From the NCBI GenBank assembly GCA_003952965.2, contig CM025851.1:24689357-24753356 (forward strand): a DNA stretch of 64,000 nucleotides. Direction: 5' to 3'. This document shows positions 47,965 through 59,668 of the stretch, piece by piece; position 1 is the first letter of the stretch, and every line of letters begins with the position of its first letter. A model generated the notes under the pieces. The model was given only the letters and a program-made list of their open reading frames with translations, was not told the origin of the DNA and searched no databases. A program made the position numbers and the translations under genes. The stretch is from Morella rubra. Lineage: Eukaryota > Streptophyta > Magnoliopsida > Fagales > Myricaceae.

Positions 47965-48740
47965 TTTCCCTGTAGAAATTCACGAGTTAAAAAATCAGGA
48001 ATGAATTATTAGAACCTTTGATATATTCAATATCAAAATCAAAAAACAGAAAGGATTGCTTGCCATCGGGCAAAAAGATGTTTGGAAGCAAGATTTTTGA
48101 CATCTTTCATTAAGATATCTTTAGCAGATTGACAATCGACACGAATTAAAAATTTTGATTTAATAAATCATCTTGAAATTTTGAAATACAAAGAACAATT
48201 GCTAGTACTTCTTGCTTAACAGTACTGTATTTTTGTTGGGTTGTATTCCATGCATGAGAATGATATCTTACTATTTGCTCTTTAGCAGAGTCATGCATGC
48301 GTTGCTTGAGTATGCCACCATAACCAAGATTTGATGCATCAGTTTCTACTATTTTAAATGCATGTGGAGATGCAATGCCTAAGCATGGTAAATGTTTAAC
48401 ATGCTTTTTTATTTGTTGTACTATTGCAGTATGTTGATCAGTCCAAGGTAAAGGTTTTTTCTTTAAACGGTTAAATAAAGGTTTGCATATTATTCTTAAA
48501 TCTTTATAAAATTCACCAATATAGTTTAAGCTACCAAGGAAACGTTGAAGCTGTTGTTTATCAAGTATTTTGTCAGGAAATTTATCAGCAAATTCAATAG
48601 CACGTGATATGGGGGTAATGGTGCCGTGATAAATATTATGACCTAAAAATCTTATTTGTGTTTGAAATAATTTTATTTTAGGAGCAGAAACAACAAGACC
48701 ATTTTGTTCAATTATTTTCTAAAATTTATGTAAATGATTA
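47961..48740 (-). pseudogene. pararetrovirus copy B, RNase H and part of reverse transcriptase
   Basis: RNase H (47961-48350, reading inward QQKYSTVKQEVLA and TDAS) and the connection to the reverse transcriptase, stopping downstream of the YIDD motif. The 5' three quarters of ORF1 are absent. ORF1 ends in a TGA that overlaps the ORF2 ATG (ATGA). Confidence 0.72.
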
Positions 48741-49233
48741 TTTTTTCATAACTAATGAATGAATGAAAGGAAGGGACTTTATTTTCACTTTATCCAAAGA
48801 CCTTTTAAATTTAGATTTTTTCCGTTATTATACATTAAGTTATTGTTTTTTATATTACCTCTTTCAAGCAAGTGGCTTAACCATTGTAATAAGTTGGATA
48901 TAGGTCAAGTTTTATGTAGCGCATTTAAAAAAAATAAAAAAAATTTTTAGAGAACCAAAAGTAATATATTTTTAAACTGGAAAATTAAAGACATTTCAGG
49001 CAATTGATAATACCTCATACATTTACATCTTTTTAAATTTTGAATATCATCGTTTTAAAGCATTAATAGAACCCAAAACAAATTGAAATAAAAAAAAAGA
49101 AAGCTATATAAACACACTAAGAGAGCCCAAGGATTTAACAAAATACTATTAACAAAAGAAAACCAGACAAACTAGATAAGAAATTCATTTAATAATAATT
49201 CATTGAATTTAAAAAAGATATTCAACACAACAT
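48741..49233. other. spacer between viral units, nothing recognised
   Basis: About 0.5 kb of very AT-rich DNA. The last 60 bp before 49233 resemble the sequence just left of copy A (38860-38920), so the duplication includes a little flanking or upstream viral sequence. Confidence 0.35.
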
Positions 49234-52200
49234 TAAATTATGCATATGGGTTTAGTCCAAAAGCAGCAACCCCTTTACTCAACAAGGCCTTTGTTTTACT
49301 AAGAGATGGCCGACATTAATTTTTTTTTTTTTTTTTTACTTGAAATTTTTGAATTTTCTTTACATCTTCTTTTTTTTCTTTTTTTTTTTTATTTTTTTAT
49401 TTTTTTTTCTTTAATTTTCTTTAAATACTTTTTTTTTTTCTTTTTTTTTCTTTTTTTTTTTTATTTTTAATTTTAAATGATCAATCACTATAAATAGAGA
49501 ACTCAATAATCAAAATTGAGGAAAACTTCTAACCACCAGAAAGAAAGTAAACAAATTTTTAACACAAAAATCAGTGACTTAAAAATTGAAACAAAAAAAG
49601 AAGAAAAAAATGCAAATTGAATTCTTTATCAACTCCGGATTTTCTTTACTTGTTTTTTCATAAGATATATACTAATAATCAAATCGGATTTTCTACTATG
49701 TCTTCCTAAGTAGATTATTTATCTGAATAAAATTCTTTAAATAGATTAATACTAACAATTTCCTCCTTTTATGTTTGAAATTTTGCTATAAATAATTTTT
49801 TAAGTCCTTTACAAAATGAATTTTAGTCTGATAAAGATATACGCAATATTTGATTTATCTTTACAACCTATTGATTTTTCTCATAATTATGAAAAAAATT
49901 ATCCACGAATAATTTTTATTTAAAAATATTTAAAAAAAATTTTTTTTATTACTTATGATAAAATACTTCAATAAAAAATAATTATATTTATTCAACAATG
50001 TACCTCCATATTGAATATCTTTTAAGAAATATGTCAATCTAAAACTACTAATAGTCAATACTTAATATATAAAATTTTGATAAATTCAACAAAATAATTA
50101 ACAAATGTTTAAATCTTTTAAAAGCTCAAAACTTCAACCTCAACATAATTCCCCATGAACTACCACAAATGTCTCCTTTAAATCGAGAGAAATTAGATAA
50201 AATTAATGAAATGCTTGCCAAATTATCAATCACTGAAAAGCATAAAAATGCTGCTTCTAATCCAATTCATCTCCTAGTGAAACTCCTGAGCTCGATTTAC
50301 AGCAACTAGAATCTCAATTTAAAGAAGAATTAAATATTAATAAAATGCATCGCTCTAAAACCAAACATACTAAAAATGAAGCAAAATATTATCGCTTAAA
50401 TTCCAGAAATTATTATCCTTGACCCACACCTCCTGATTTACAATATGAAGAATGACATCTATTACATACTTCTTCTTTTTCTGCCAATGAAATTTATGAA
50501 TGGAATATTGATGGAATATCTGAATATGAAATTCTTAATATTTTGAATGAAATGGCTATGTATGCAAATGTTTTACGAAATAATATCGTACAGAACGACA
50601 AGTTTATAATTGTATATTAACTGGTTTTACTGGTCAATTAAAACATTGGTGGGATAGATATTTAATGATGATGAACGTAATACTATTCAAGATGCAATAA
50701 AACGAGATGCTGATAACTAATAATGGTCAACAAATACCTGATTCTGTTAATACTTTATTATATACTATTACAAAAAATTTTGTTGGTGACCCAGGAATAT
50801 ATAGAGAACGTGCTTTTGATTTTTTGTTAAATCTCAAATGTCCTACTATGGCTGATTTTCGTTGGTATAAAGATGTATTTTTATCAAAAGTATTATTACG
50901 TGATGATTGTAATCAAGCTTATTGGAAAGAAAAATTAATAGCAGGTTTACCTTATTATTTTGCTCAAAAGGTTCGTATTAATTTAGCCAATGATCAAGGT
51001 GTTATTTTATATGATCAATATACTTATGGTGAAATGATAAATATTATTAATAGAACTGGTTTACTTATTTGTAATGATTTAAAATTAAATAAAACTTTAG
51101 AAATAGAGAAAAAAAAAAAACTCGTAAAGAATTAGGCTTTTTCTATAAACAATATGGTTACTCCGTTCCTTTACCCCCTTCAAAACATAAAAAAAATCAT
51201 AAAAATTATTCTAAACATTCCTACAAATCTAAAAACAAAAATAAATCGAAACCATACAAGAAATCTTTTCCGTCATATAAGAAAACTAAACATAAAACCA
51301 AGAAAAAAGATATTACTTTGGAAATGTGGAAAAACAGGTCATTTTGCTAATAAATGTTATGTTAAAAAACAAATAAAAGAATTAGATGTTTCTCCTGAAA
51401 TAAAAGCTCAATTATGTAAAATATTTCTTAATACAAATCCTTCTTATCAAACACTTTATCAGATAATAATTCTCCAACTACTTCTGAATACGAAAGTTCT
51501 TCTTTTGATAATGATAAAATTCAGCTTTGCAATTGTTTGAAGAAAATTGTACCTGTCAAAAACAAATATCTGTGTTATCACAATCTGATCAATTATTATT
51601 AGAAATTATTTCAAAACTCCAAGATCCTAGTTTACAACAAACCTATCTTTTAAAAATGAGAGAATTAGAAATGCATAATAATACTTCTGCCCTTCTAGTC
51701 TCTTCTCACAATTAATACCAGATACCCATTATGATTATAGCAAAATATTAGCTCATTTTCTTCTTCAATACAAAAACTCTACCATAAAAGATTTACAAGA
51801 GAAATTCAAATACTTAAACAAGAAATTAAACAATTACAAAATACACAAACCAATTTTACAAAAATCACTGATCATTTGTTCACTGAAATTTGTTTACTTA
51901 AAATGCAAAAGGATGAACAACCATTACAAATATCTGATTTACCTACTCTTCAATTCTCTTCCTATTATACCCTCTGAATCATTTCTTAATATTATTGATA
52001 AAATTGTTTTTCAAAAATGGTACTCTGAAATAACCATTCGTATTAAAGATTATTCTTTTACTACTATTGCTTTAATAGACTCTGGTGCTGATTTAAATTG
52101 TATTCAAGAAGGATTAATTGATTCAAAATATTTTGAAAAATCAAAAGAAAAATTATCTCAAGCTGATGGTCAAAAGATGATTATTAATTATAAAATTCCT

Positions 52201-53924
52201 AATGTACATATTTGTAATAATGGTTTTGTTTTCAAACTACCTTTGTATTAGTCAAAAATTTAACTTCTAAAGTAATATTAGGAAATCCTTTTTTTATCTC
52301 TACTTTATCCTTTTATTGTTACTGAAAAGGAATAACTTCAAAGTCTTTAGGTCATGAAGTTACTTTTAAATTTTACTTCCTTTTTAGAGATCAAGCTTCT
52401 AAATATTTCTATATCTAAAGAAATTAATATCAAATAAAAAAATAAAACGAAACATTTACAATTTTACAGGAAATTCTATCATCAAATAGAAGACCAACTT
52501 AAGACTAGTAAATTACAATAAGAAATTCAGCAATATCAGCAAACATTAGAAAAAACCATTTGTTCTTCTGTCCCTAATGCTTTTTGGAATAGAAAACAGC
52601 ATATCATTACGCTTCCTTATGAACCAGGATTTTCTGAAAAAATATACCTACAAAAGCTACCAATACAAATGAATCAAGAATATTTAGAAATTTGTAAAAA
52701 AGAAATTCAATCTTTATTAGAAAAAGGTTTAATACGACCATCTAAATCTCCTTGGTCATGTGCCGCTTTTTATGTATGAATAATGCTGAAAAAGAACGGT
52801 GTCCCTCGACTTGTTATTAATTACAAACCTTTAAATAAAGCTTTAAGATGGATAAGATACCCTCTTCCTAATAAAAAAGATTTACTAAATAGATTACATG
52901 ATGCTTGCATATTTTTCAAATTTGATATGAAATCTGGATATTATCAAATACAAGTCGCTGAACAAGATAGATATAAAACAGCTTTTACTGTTCCTTTTGG
53001 ACATTTTGAATGGAATGTAATGCCCTTTGGTTTGAAAAATGCCCCTCTGAATTTCAAAATATTATGAATGATATTTTTACTCCCTATACTTCTTTTGCTT
53101 TAGTTTATATTGATGATGTTTAATTTTCTCTAAATCAATAAAACAACATTGGTATCATTTACATAAATTTCAGAAAATAATTGAACAAAATGGTCTTGTT
53201 GTTTCTGCTCCTAAAATAAAATTATTTCAAACACAAATAAGATTTTTAGGTCATAATATTTATCAAGGCACCATTACCCCCATATCACGTGCTATTGAAT
53301 TTGCTGATAAATTTCCTGACAAAATACTTGATAAACAACAGCTTCAACGCTTTCCTTGGTAGTTAAATATATTGGTGAATTTATAAAGATTTAAGAAAAT
53401 ATGCAAACCTTTATTTAACCGATTAAAGAAAAAACCTTTACCTTGGACTGATCAACATACTGCAATAGTACAACAAATAAAAAAGCATGTTAAACATTTA
53501 CCATGCTTAGGCATTGCATCTCCACATGCATTTAAAATAGTAGAAACTGATGCATCAAATCTTGGTTATGGTGGCATATTAAGCAACGCATGCATGACTC
53601 TGCTAAAGAGCAAATAGTAAGATATCATTCTCATGCATGGAATACACCAACAAAAATACAGTACTGTTAAGCAAGAAGTGCTAGCAATTGTTCTTTGTAT
53701 TTCAAAATTTCAAGATGATTTATTAAATCAAAAATTTTTAATTCGTGTCGATTGTCAATCTGCTAAAGATATTTTATTAAAGATGTCAAAAATCTTGCTT
53801 CCAAACATCTTTTTGCCCGATGGCAAGCAATCCTTTCTGTTTTTTATTTTGATATTGAATATATCAAAGGTTCTAATAATTCCATTCCTGATTTTTTAAC
53901 CGTGAATTTCTACAGGGAAAATGA
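49234..53924 (+). pseudogene. endogenous pararetrovirus copy C, ORF1 polyprotein
   Basis: Same order as copy A. The movement protein region (49234-50150) is strongly degraded and contains T-rich low-complexity sequence at 49319-49462. The coat protein region is the longest intact piece (50707-51135). The zinc knuckle at about 51320-51360 has lost its first Cys through a small deletion. The protease (DSGAD near 52080), reverse transcriptase (52783-53240, with FKFDMKSGYYQIQV and a YIDD motif near 53109) and RNase H (53540-53924) follow. The TAA near 52517 is shared with copy A. The ORF1 frame would end in the TGA of ATGA at 53921-53924. Confidence 0.8.
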
Positions 53925-55087
53925 GTTCTTCCTCCTCTTCTAATAAAAATAAAAATTCTACTTTTTCTCCATCCGATAATACTTTTCCTCTATTACCTCC
54001 TATTCCTTTTCGTGGAGCTGCTCCTAGACCTCGTCCAGGATCAATTCCATTAATAATCAATTTAATGTTTTAGGACAAATACCACCAATATCAGGACCAC
54101 GTGTCCCTCCTCCTCTTCCAAATATGAATACTACTTTCAGCAAAAGCTTCAATCATCTCCTACTGCCTCATCTGCTACTCCTTTACCCAATACTCCTTTA
54201 ATACCAAAATCATATATCAAACATGAGTGTTATGTGGAAGATCCATATCATAACTGCATCCCAAATATTACCACCAGGATGGAACTATGTTCCACGCAAT
54301 CCTATGTTCACACAGGAATTTTATCAACATATTTTGCAGGATACAAAATCAGTTGAATTTGAAAAAACTCAATGCAAATATGATCCTTCTAATATTGGAT
54401 TTTCAAAATTCACTATTTGAAGGATAATTTCTTCCAAAGAATGGGTCAGCCATGGACTCTTCGAGCCCTGTCTGAACCATTTAGACAATTAAAAATATCA
54501 CTTATTATGACTATGTTGACGCATGGACTTTTGCTTTATTTTTTGAAAATAAAACCATCGTCATACATGGTTCATTCGTTTTAAAGGATTTCAATGCCCT
54601 GAACCTATGCCCCATTGGTTTATCCAGTGGTGGGATCGATTCGGTGCTGATGAAAAATTGCTTCCTCCAGGATTAAAGAAAGCCTATGATCAATGGGCTC
54701 TTGATCCCCATGATACTCCAACTCTTGAAAAATACCCTTCCATGAAAAATCCTCCCAAAAAGAATATACCCCTTCTCCTTCGCTTTTTCATTCAGTTTAA
54801 CCTCCTTCCTTGGATCCTTGTTGGAAATTTGTTTTTACCCATGAAAATAATGCCAAAATCCTTCAAGCCAAACTTGTTGTGGCCCAATCCCGTGATGATT
54901 ACAAGAAAGAATTATTAGAAGTTTTATCTCAATTATCTGAAGATACAGTTGAAGATACTGCTGCTTCCAGTGCATTTCAGATATCAGTTCTCAATATGAA
55001 GATAATGCTCAAGATCCTTATGCTGGTTACGAGTTAGAATTGTCCATTGAAGAAATAGAAGCCTTGCAACGCTCTTTTGATGGCTAA
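53921..55087 (+). pseudogene. pararetrovirus copy C, ORF2
   Basis: ATG 53921, stop 55085-55087. It contains the conserved core (WWDRFGADEKLLPPG) and the acidic end. Relative to copies A and B a few bases to tens of bases are missing near 54250 (IPDPYQ region), and there are stops near 54418 and frame changes near 54145, 54495 and 54555. Confidence 0.7.
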
Positions 55088-55580
55088 TTACATGGCGTAA
55101 GGATACAATTGCAATTTCAGAATAAAGCTGCCGACAGTCACTGTTCAAGATAATTATTACTGTTCTATTCATGTCTTTCCAAAAATACCCTGGTATTGTT
55201 TCATTACTGTTCATTTCTTCCAAAAATACCCTTACTGTTCAAAAATATCAAAGGATATCTCAAGTCATTTGTTCTGTTCTCTTTTCTATATAATACGACC
55301 TCTTCTTTCATTCTCGACAGAGAAGCATTCTCTCAGCAATCACTTATTCAATTCTCAAACTTCCTAAGCCTTCAATACTCTTAAGCTTGCCAAAATCTCT
55401 CCTTCCTAAATAAGCCAACTACCTTCGTATTTTCATTCCCTGTTTACCCTTGCAACGCCTTTAGTCTTCTTCTCTTCTCGCAATATCAAGTCTTCAATTT
55501 TCAAGTTTTTCAAGTCTTTAAGTCTTGTAAGTTTGTTTCAAATTTTCAATATTGTACTCTGTAAACTTGAATATTTCAAT
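55088..55580 (+). promoter_or_regulatory. pararetrovirus copy C intergenic region: promoter and leader
   Basis: Equivalent of 45224-45727, with AATAAA near 55123, TTACTGTTC-type repeats near 55156-55240, and a TATA box CTATATAATACG at about 55287-55298. The leader lacks about 25 bp present in copy A just after the TATA box region (near 55320). Confidence 0.6.
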
Positions 55581-55799
55581 ATGAGTCAAGATCTTTCAGT
55601 CTTAATTGCTATTACTTTATTGTTTAACAGAACATGGAATACCTTGCTTGCATTTTTATTTCTCAATATCATCTATGGATCATATATTGTGCTTACATAT
55701 ACAGTTGAGAATACCATTGAAAATATCATGGATGAAACATTATTTGAAGAATATGATTCTGATATATCACTGCATTCAGACAATAACACCTGGGCCTAA
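55581..55799 (+). pseudogene. pararetrovirus copy C, membrane-spanning 5' ORF, truncated
   Basis: ATG 55581. Almost the same 72 codons as in copy A, again ended by the palindrome centre at about 55792. Confidence 0.5.
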
Positions 55800-56009
55800 T
55801 TTGTTATCGTCTGAATGCAGTGATATATTAGAATCATATTCTTCAAATAATGTTTCACCCATGATATTTTCAATGGTATTCTCAACTGTATATGTAAGCA
55901 CAAGATATGATCCATAGATGATATTGAGAAATAAAAATGCAAGCAAGGTATTCCATGTTCTGTTAAGCAATAAAGTAATAGCAATTAAGACTGAAAGATC
56001 TTGACTCAT
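55776..56009 (-). pseudogene. pararetrovirus copy D, membrane-spanning 5' ORF, truncated
   Basis: Counterpart of 45923-46156 starting at ATG 56009. One residue difference in the acidic tail (EEYDSN). Confidence 0.5.
55781..55802. repeat. centre of viral palindrome C/D
   Basis: Same junction sequence as at 45934-45955 (CAGACAATAACA, short loop, TGTTATCGTCTG). Arms run to about 53.2 kb on the left and 58.6 kb on the right. Confidence 0.9.
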
Positions 56010-56510
56010 ATTGAAATATTCAAAGTTTACAGAGTACAATATTGAAAATTTGAAACAAACTTACAAGACTTGAAGACTTGAAAAACTTGAAAACTGAGAC
56101 TTGATATTGCGAGAAGAGAAGAAGACTAAAGGCGTGCAAGGGTAAACAGGGAATGAAAATATGAGAGGTAGTTGATTTATGTAGGAAGGAGAGATTTTGG
56201 CAAACTTAAGACTATTGAAGGCTTAGGAAGTTTGAGAATTGGGAGAGAAGTGATTGCTGAGAGAAGTGGCTTCGGATGTACTCTCTTCGAGAATGAAAGA
56301 AGAGGTCGTATTATATAGAAAGAGAACAGAACAAATGACTTGAGATATCCTTTGATATTTTTGAACAGTAAGGGTATTTTTGGAAGAAATGAACAGTAAT
56401 GAAACAGTACCAGGGTATTTTTGGAAAGACATGAACAGTAATAATTATCTTGAACAGTAACTGTTGGCAGCTTTATTCTGAAATTGCAATTGTATCCTTA
56501 CGCCATGTAA
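56010..56510 (-). promoter_or_regulatory. pararetrovirus copy D intergenic region: promoter and leader
   Basis: Reverse-oriented promoter and leader with a TATA box near 56308-56317 and several TACTGTTCA repeats near 56360-56460, more complete than in copy B. Confidence 0.6.
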
Positions 56511-57800
56511 TTAGCCATCAAAAGAGCGTTGCAAGGCTTCTATTTCTTCAATGGACAATTCTAACTCGTAACCAGCATAAGGGTCTTGAGCATTATCTTC
56601 ATATTGAGAACTGATATCTAGAAATGCACTGGAAGCAGCAGTATCTTCAACTGTATCTTCAGATAATTGAGATAAAACTTCTAATAATTCTTTCTTGTAA
56701 TCATCACGGGATTGGGCCGCAGCAAGTTTGGCTTGAATTTGACTTTTTTGGGAAAGGAATTGAGGATGTTTTGCTATTTGGAGTTTGCTTGGGCAATGGC
56801 ATTAATGATATTATCACAGGTAAAAACAACCACCATTTCACAAAAAAAAAATTAGAAAGGATTTTGGCATTATTTTCATGGTAAAAACAAATTTCCAACA
56901 GAGGATCCAAGGAAGGAGGTTAAAGTGAATGAAAAAGCGAAGGAGAAGGGGTATATTCTTGCAGGGAGGATTTTTCATGGAAGGGTATTTTTCAAGAGCT
57001 GGAGTATCATGGGGATCAAGAGCCATTGATCATAGGCTTTCTTTAATCCTGGAGGAAGCAATTTTTCATCAGCACCGAATCGATCCCACCACTGGATAAA
57101 CCAATGGGGCATAGGTTCAGGGCATTGAAATCCTTTAAAACGTATGAACCATGTGTGACGATGGGTTTTATTTTCAAAAAATAAAGCAAAAGTCCATGCG
57201 TCAACATAGTCATAATAAGTGATATGTTTCAATTGTCTAAATGGTTCAGACAGGGCTCGAAGAGTCCATGGCTGACCCATTCTTTGGAAGAAATTATCCT
57301 TCGAATAGTGAATTTTGAAAATCCAATATTAGAAGGATCATATTTGCATTGAGTTTTTTCAAATTCAACTGATTTTGTATCCTGCAAAATATGTTGATAA
57401 AATTCCTGGTGAACATAGGATTGCGTGGAACATAGTTCCATCCTGGTGGTAATATTTGGGATGCAGTTTGATATGGATTCTTCCACATAACACTCATGTT
57501 TGATATATGATTTTTGTATTAAAGGAGTATTGGGTAAAGGAGTAGCAGATGAGGTAGTAGGAGATGATTGAAGCTTTTGGCTGAAAGTAGTATTCATATT
57601 TGGAAGAGGAGGAGGGACACGTGGTCCTGATATTGGTGGTATTTGTCCTAAAACATTAAATTGATTATTGATGGAATTGATCCTGGACGAGGTCTAGGAG
57701 CAGCTCCACGAAAAGGAATAGGAGGTAATGGAGGAAAAGTATTATCAGATGGAGAAAAAGTAGAATTTTTATTTTTATTAGAAGAGGAGGAAGAACTCAT
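56511..57800 (-). pseudogene. pararetrovirus copy D, ORF2
   Basis: ATG 57798-57800, stop 56511-56513. Conserved core at 57280-56975. It lacks a short segment near 57480 (PYHTIPD). It is very similar to copy B, as expected if the A/B and C/D units are duplicates. Confidence 0.7.
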
Positions 57801-58625
57801 TTTCCCTGTAGAAATTCACGGGTTAAAAATCAGGAATTAATTATTAGAACCTTTGATATATTCAATATCAAAATAAAAAACAGAAAGGATTGCTTGCCAT
57901 CGGGCAAAAAGATGTTTGGAAGCAAGATTTTTGACATCTTTCATTAAGATATCTTTAGCAGATTGACAATCGACACGAATTAAAAAATTTTTTTTTAATA
58001 AATCATCTTGAAATTTTGAAATACAAAGAACAATTGCTAGCACTTCTTGCTTAACAGTACTGTATTTTTGTTGGGTTGTATTCCATGCATGAGAATGATA
58101 TCTTACTATTTGCTCTTTAGCAGAGTCATGCATGCGTTGCTTGAGTATGCCACCATAACCAAGATTTGATGCATCAGTTTCTACTATTTTAAATGCATGT
58201 GGAGATGCAATGCCTAAGCATGGTAAATGTTTAACATGCTTTTTTATTTGTTGTACTATTGCAGTATGTTGATCAGTCCAAGGTAAAGGTTTTTTCTTTA
58301 AACGGTTAAATAAAGGTTTGCATATTATTCTTAAATCTTTATAAAATTCACCAATATAGTTTAAGCTACCAAGGAAGCGTTGAAGCTGTTGTTTATCAAG
58401 TATTTTGTCAGGAAATTTATCAGCAAATTCAATAGCAATGATATGGGGTAATGTGCCGTGATAAATATTATGACCTAAAAATCGTATTTGTGTTTGAAAT
58501 AATTTTATTTTAGGAGCAGAAACAACAAGACCATTTTGTTCAATTATTTTCTAAAATTTATGTAAATGATACTGATGTTGTTTTATTGATTTTGAGAAAA
58601 TTTAGACATCATCAATATAATCTGG
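57797..58625 (-). pseudogene. pararetrovirus copy D, RNase H and part of reverse transcriptase
   Basis: Collinear with 47961-48740 but about 65 bp longer at the 5' side, reaching the complement of the YIDDV codons at about 58605-58620. There it joins unrelated host-like sequence. Confidence 0.72.
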
Positions 58626-59385
58626 GAAGGTTGGGCCACAGATCTTTCCCAGGGAATGCTCAGAGACAGAATAAAAGGAAGGGTGCAAGAAGATCACCAA
58701 CATGAGGGGAGAAATTTTAGGGGTCCATATACAAAGAGAGAGATAATGGATGATAATGTTGATTTCACTCGTCCGAAAAGTCTTGCAGAGCTGAAAGTTG
58801 TGAAGAATGTAGACAGTAGGGGGCAGCAATCCCTTGGTAAGCGAAAGAACGTAGAGGATCATCAACAATGTGAAGGTCATCTTTCTTTTGAAAGGCCAAA
58901 GCCTCTTAGTGAGATTCTCAAGAAGAAAAGAGATGCTAAAGGAGCAGCTTATGGGAGTGGCAAATTATTTATCAACAAAGAAGAAGATAATCAGAGAGAG
59001 ATCAATGAAAGCTTGCTAGCTGGGTCTGGCAGTTCAGCTGTCGCAGATGCACAAATTATCGAAGAAGAAGCCGACAGCCATTTGCTTTCCAACAAGGAAG
59101 AGTCCAAGTACACGGCAGCTGTTGCCGTTGGAACAGTGATAAAAAAAAGCTGAAGCTGCTGGTCCCTCCTCACAAGCACCTAATCTTAATGACTTTGATG
59201 AAACTATGGCGGATCATGAACTTGAAGCTGATGATCAGAGGGATGGAGACTATGAATATGAGGAAGTTGATGAGGGAGAATAAAATGTTGAGGGAGCTGA
59301 GAATGCAGACCTTGAGGAGGAGTACCTGGATGATGAAGATGGGGATGACTTCGCTATGGAGATTGGTGTCATGCTCTCATGATTG
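58623..59385 (+). pseudogene. CCCH zinc-finger protein-like C-terminal fragment
   Basis: An open frame of 165 codons (58656-59153) reads RDRIKGRVQED, RRE-like PYTKREIMDDNVDF, PKSLAELKV, QSLGKRKNVEDHQQ and PKPLSEILKKKR. After a frameshift in an A-run at about 59145 it continues as an acidic tail (DYEYEEVDEGE, stop near 59281, then LEEEYLDDEDGDDF). The PLSEILK/LGKRK pattern and acidic end recall the C-terminal half of plant CCCH zinc-finger proteins of the C3H17 type. I recognise this from memory, so the name is tentative. It has no zinc fingers or 5' part and adjoins viral sequence directly. Confidence 0.5.
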
Positions 59386-59518
59386 TGGGGAGGGAGAGAA
59401 CGTTACAGAGGGGACCCAATCCAGCGCAAAGCACCGCACGCTTTCAACGCTTCCTGCTTCTCACTGTCTCTGCCTACAATACACACAAGTATGTTCATTG
59501 CAATTAAGCACACCTATG

Positions 59519-59668
59519 TCCATCCTGACTTGGGTGGCTAGAGTTTCCTCCAAGCTCTCTCCACCAGCTGTCCAGGGAGGTTCCAAAGAAGCAATGGATA
59601 AAGAAAACATCTATGTCCATCCTCTTTTTAAGCGCTCCTCGTCCAGTGATGATAACGTCAAAAATTAA
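59519..59668 (+). pseudogene. short host gene fragment (KENIYVHPLFKRSSS)
   Basis: Just before the MULE-like element a frame reads WVARVSSKLSPP and DKENIYVHPLFKRSSSSDD. The KENIYVHPL.KRSSS word recalls plant FANTASTIC FOUR-like proteins, but this is weak evidence from a single motif. It is truncated on both sides. Confidence 0.3.

Larger units (their letters stand above)
38860..48740. repeat. first unit of duplicated viral inverted pair (copies A and B)
   Basis: Copy A (+) and copy B (-) meet tail to tail at about 45945. The same arrangement, with the same left entry point (TATGCATATGGGTTTAGT at 38920 and 49234) and with copies B and D both stopping in the reverse transcriptase region, recurs at about 49175-58625. 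The two units are therefore copies of one another. Confidence 0.8.
49175..58625. repeat. second unit of duplicated viral inverted pair (copies C and D)
   Basis: Collinear with 38860-48740. Copy C (+) and copy D (-) meet at about 55792. Copies differ by scattered indels, and the shared nonsense codon (42670/52517) and shared architecture support duplication of an already inactive pair. Confidence 0.8.
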
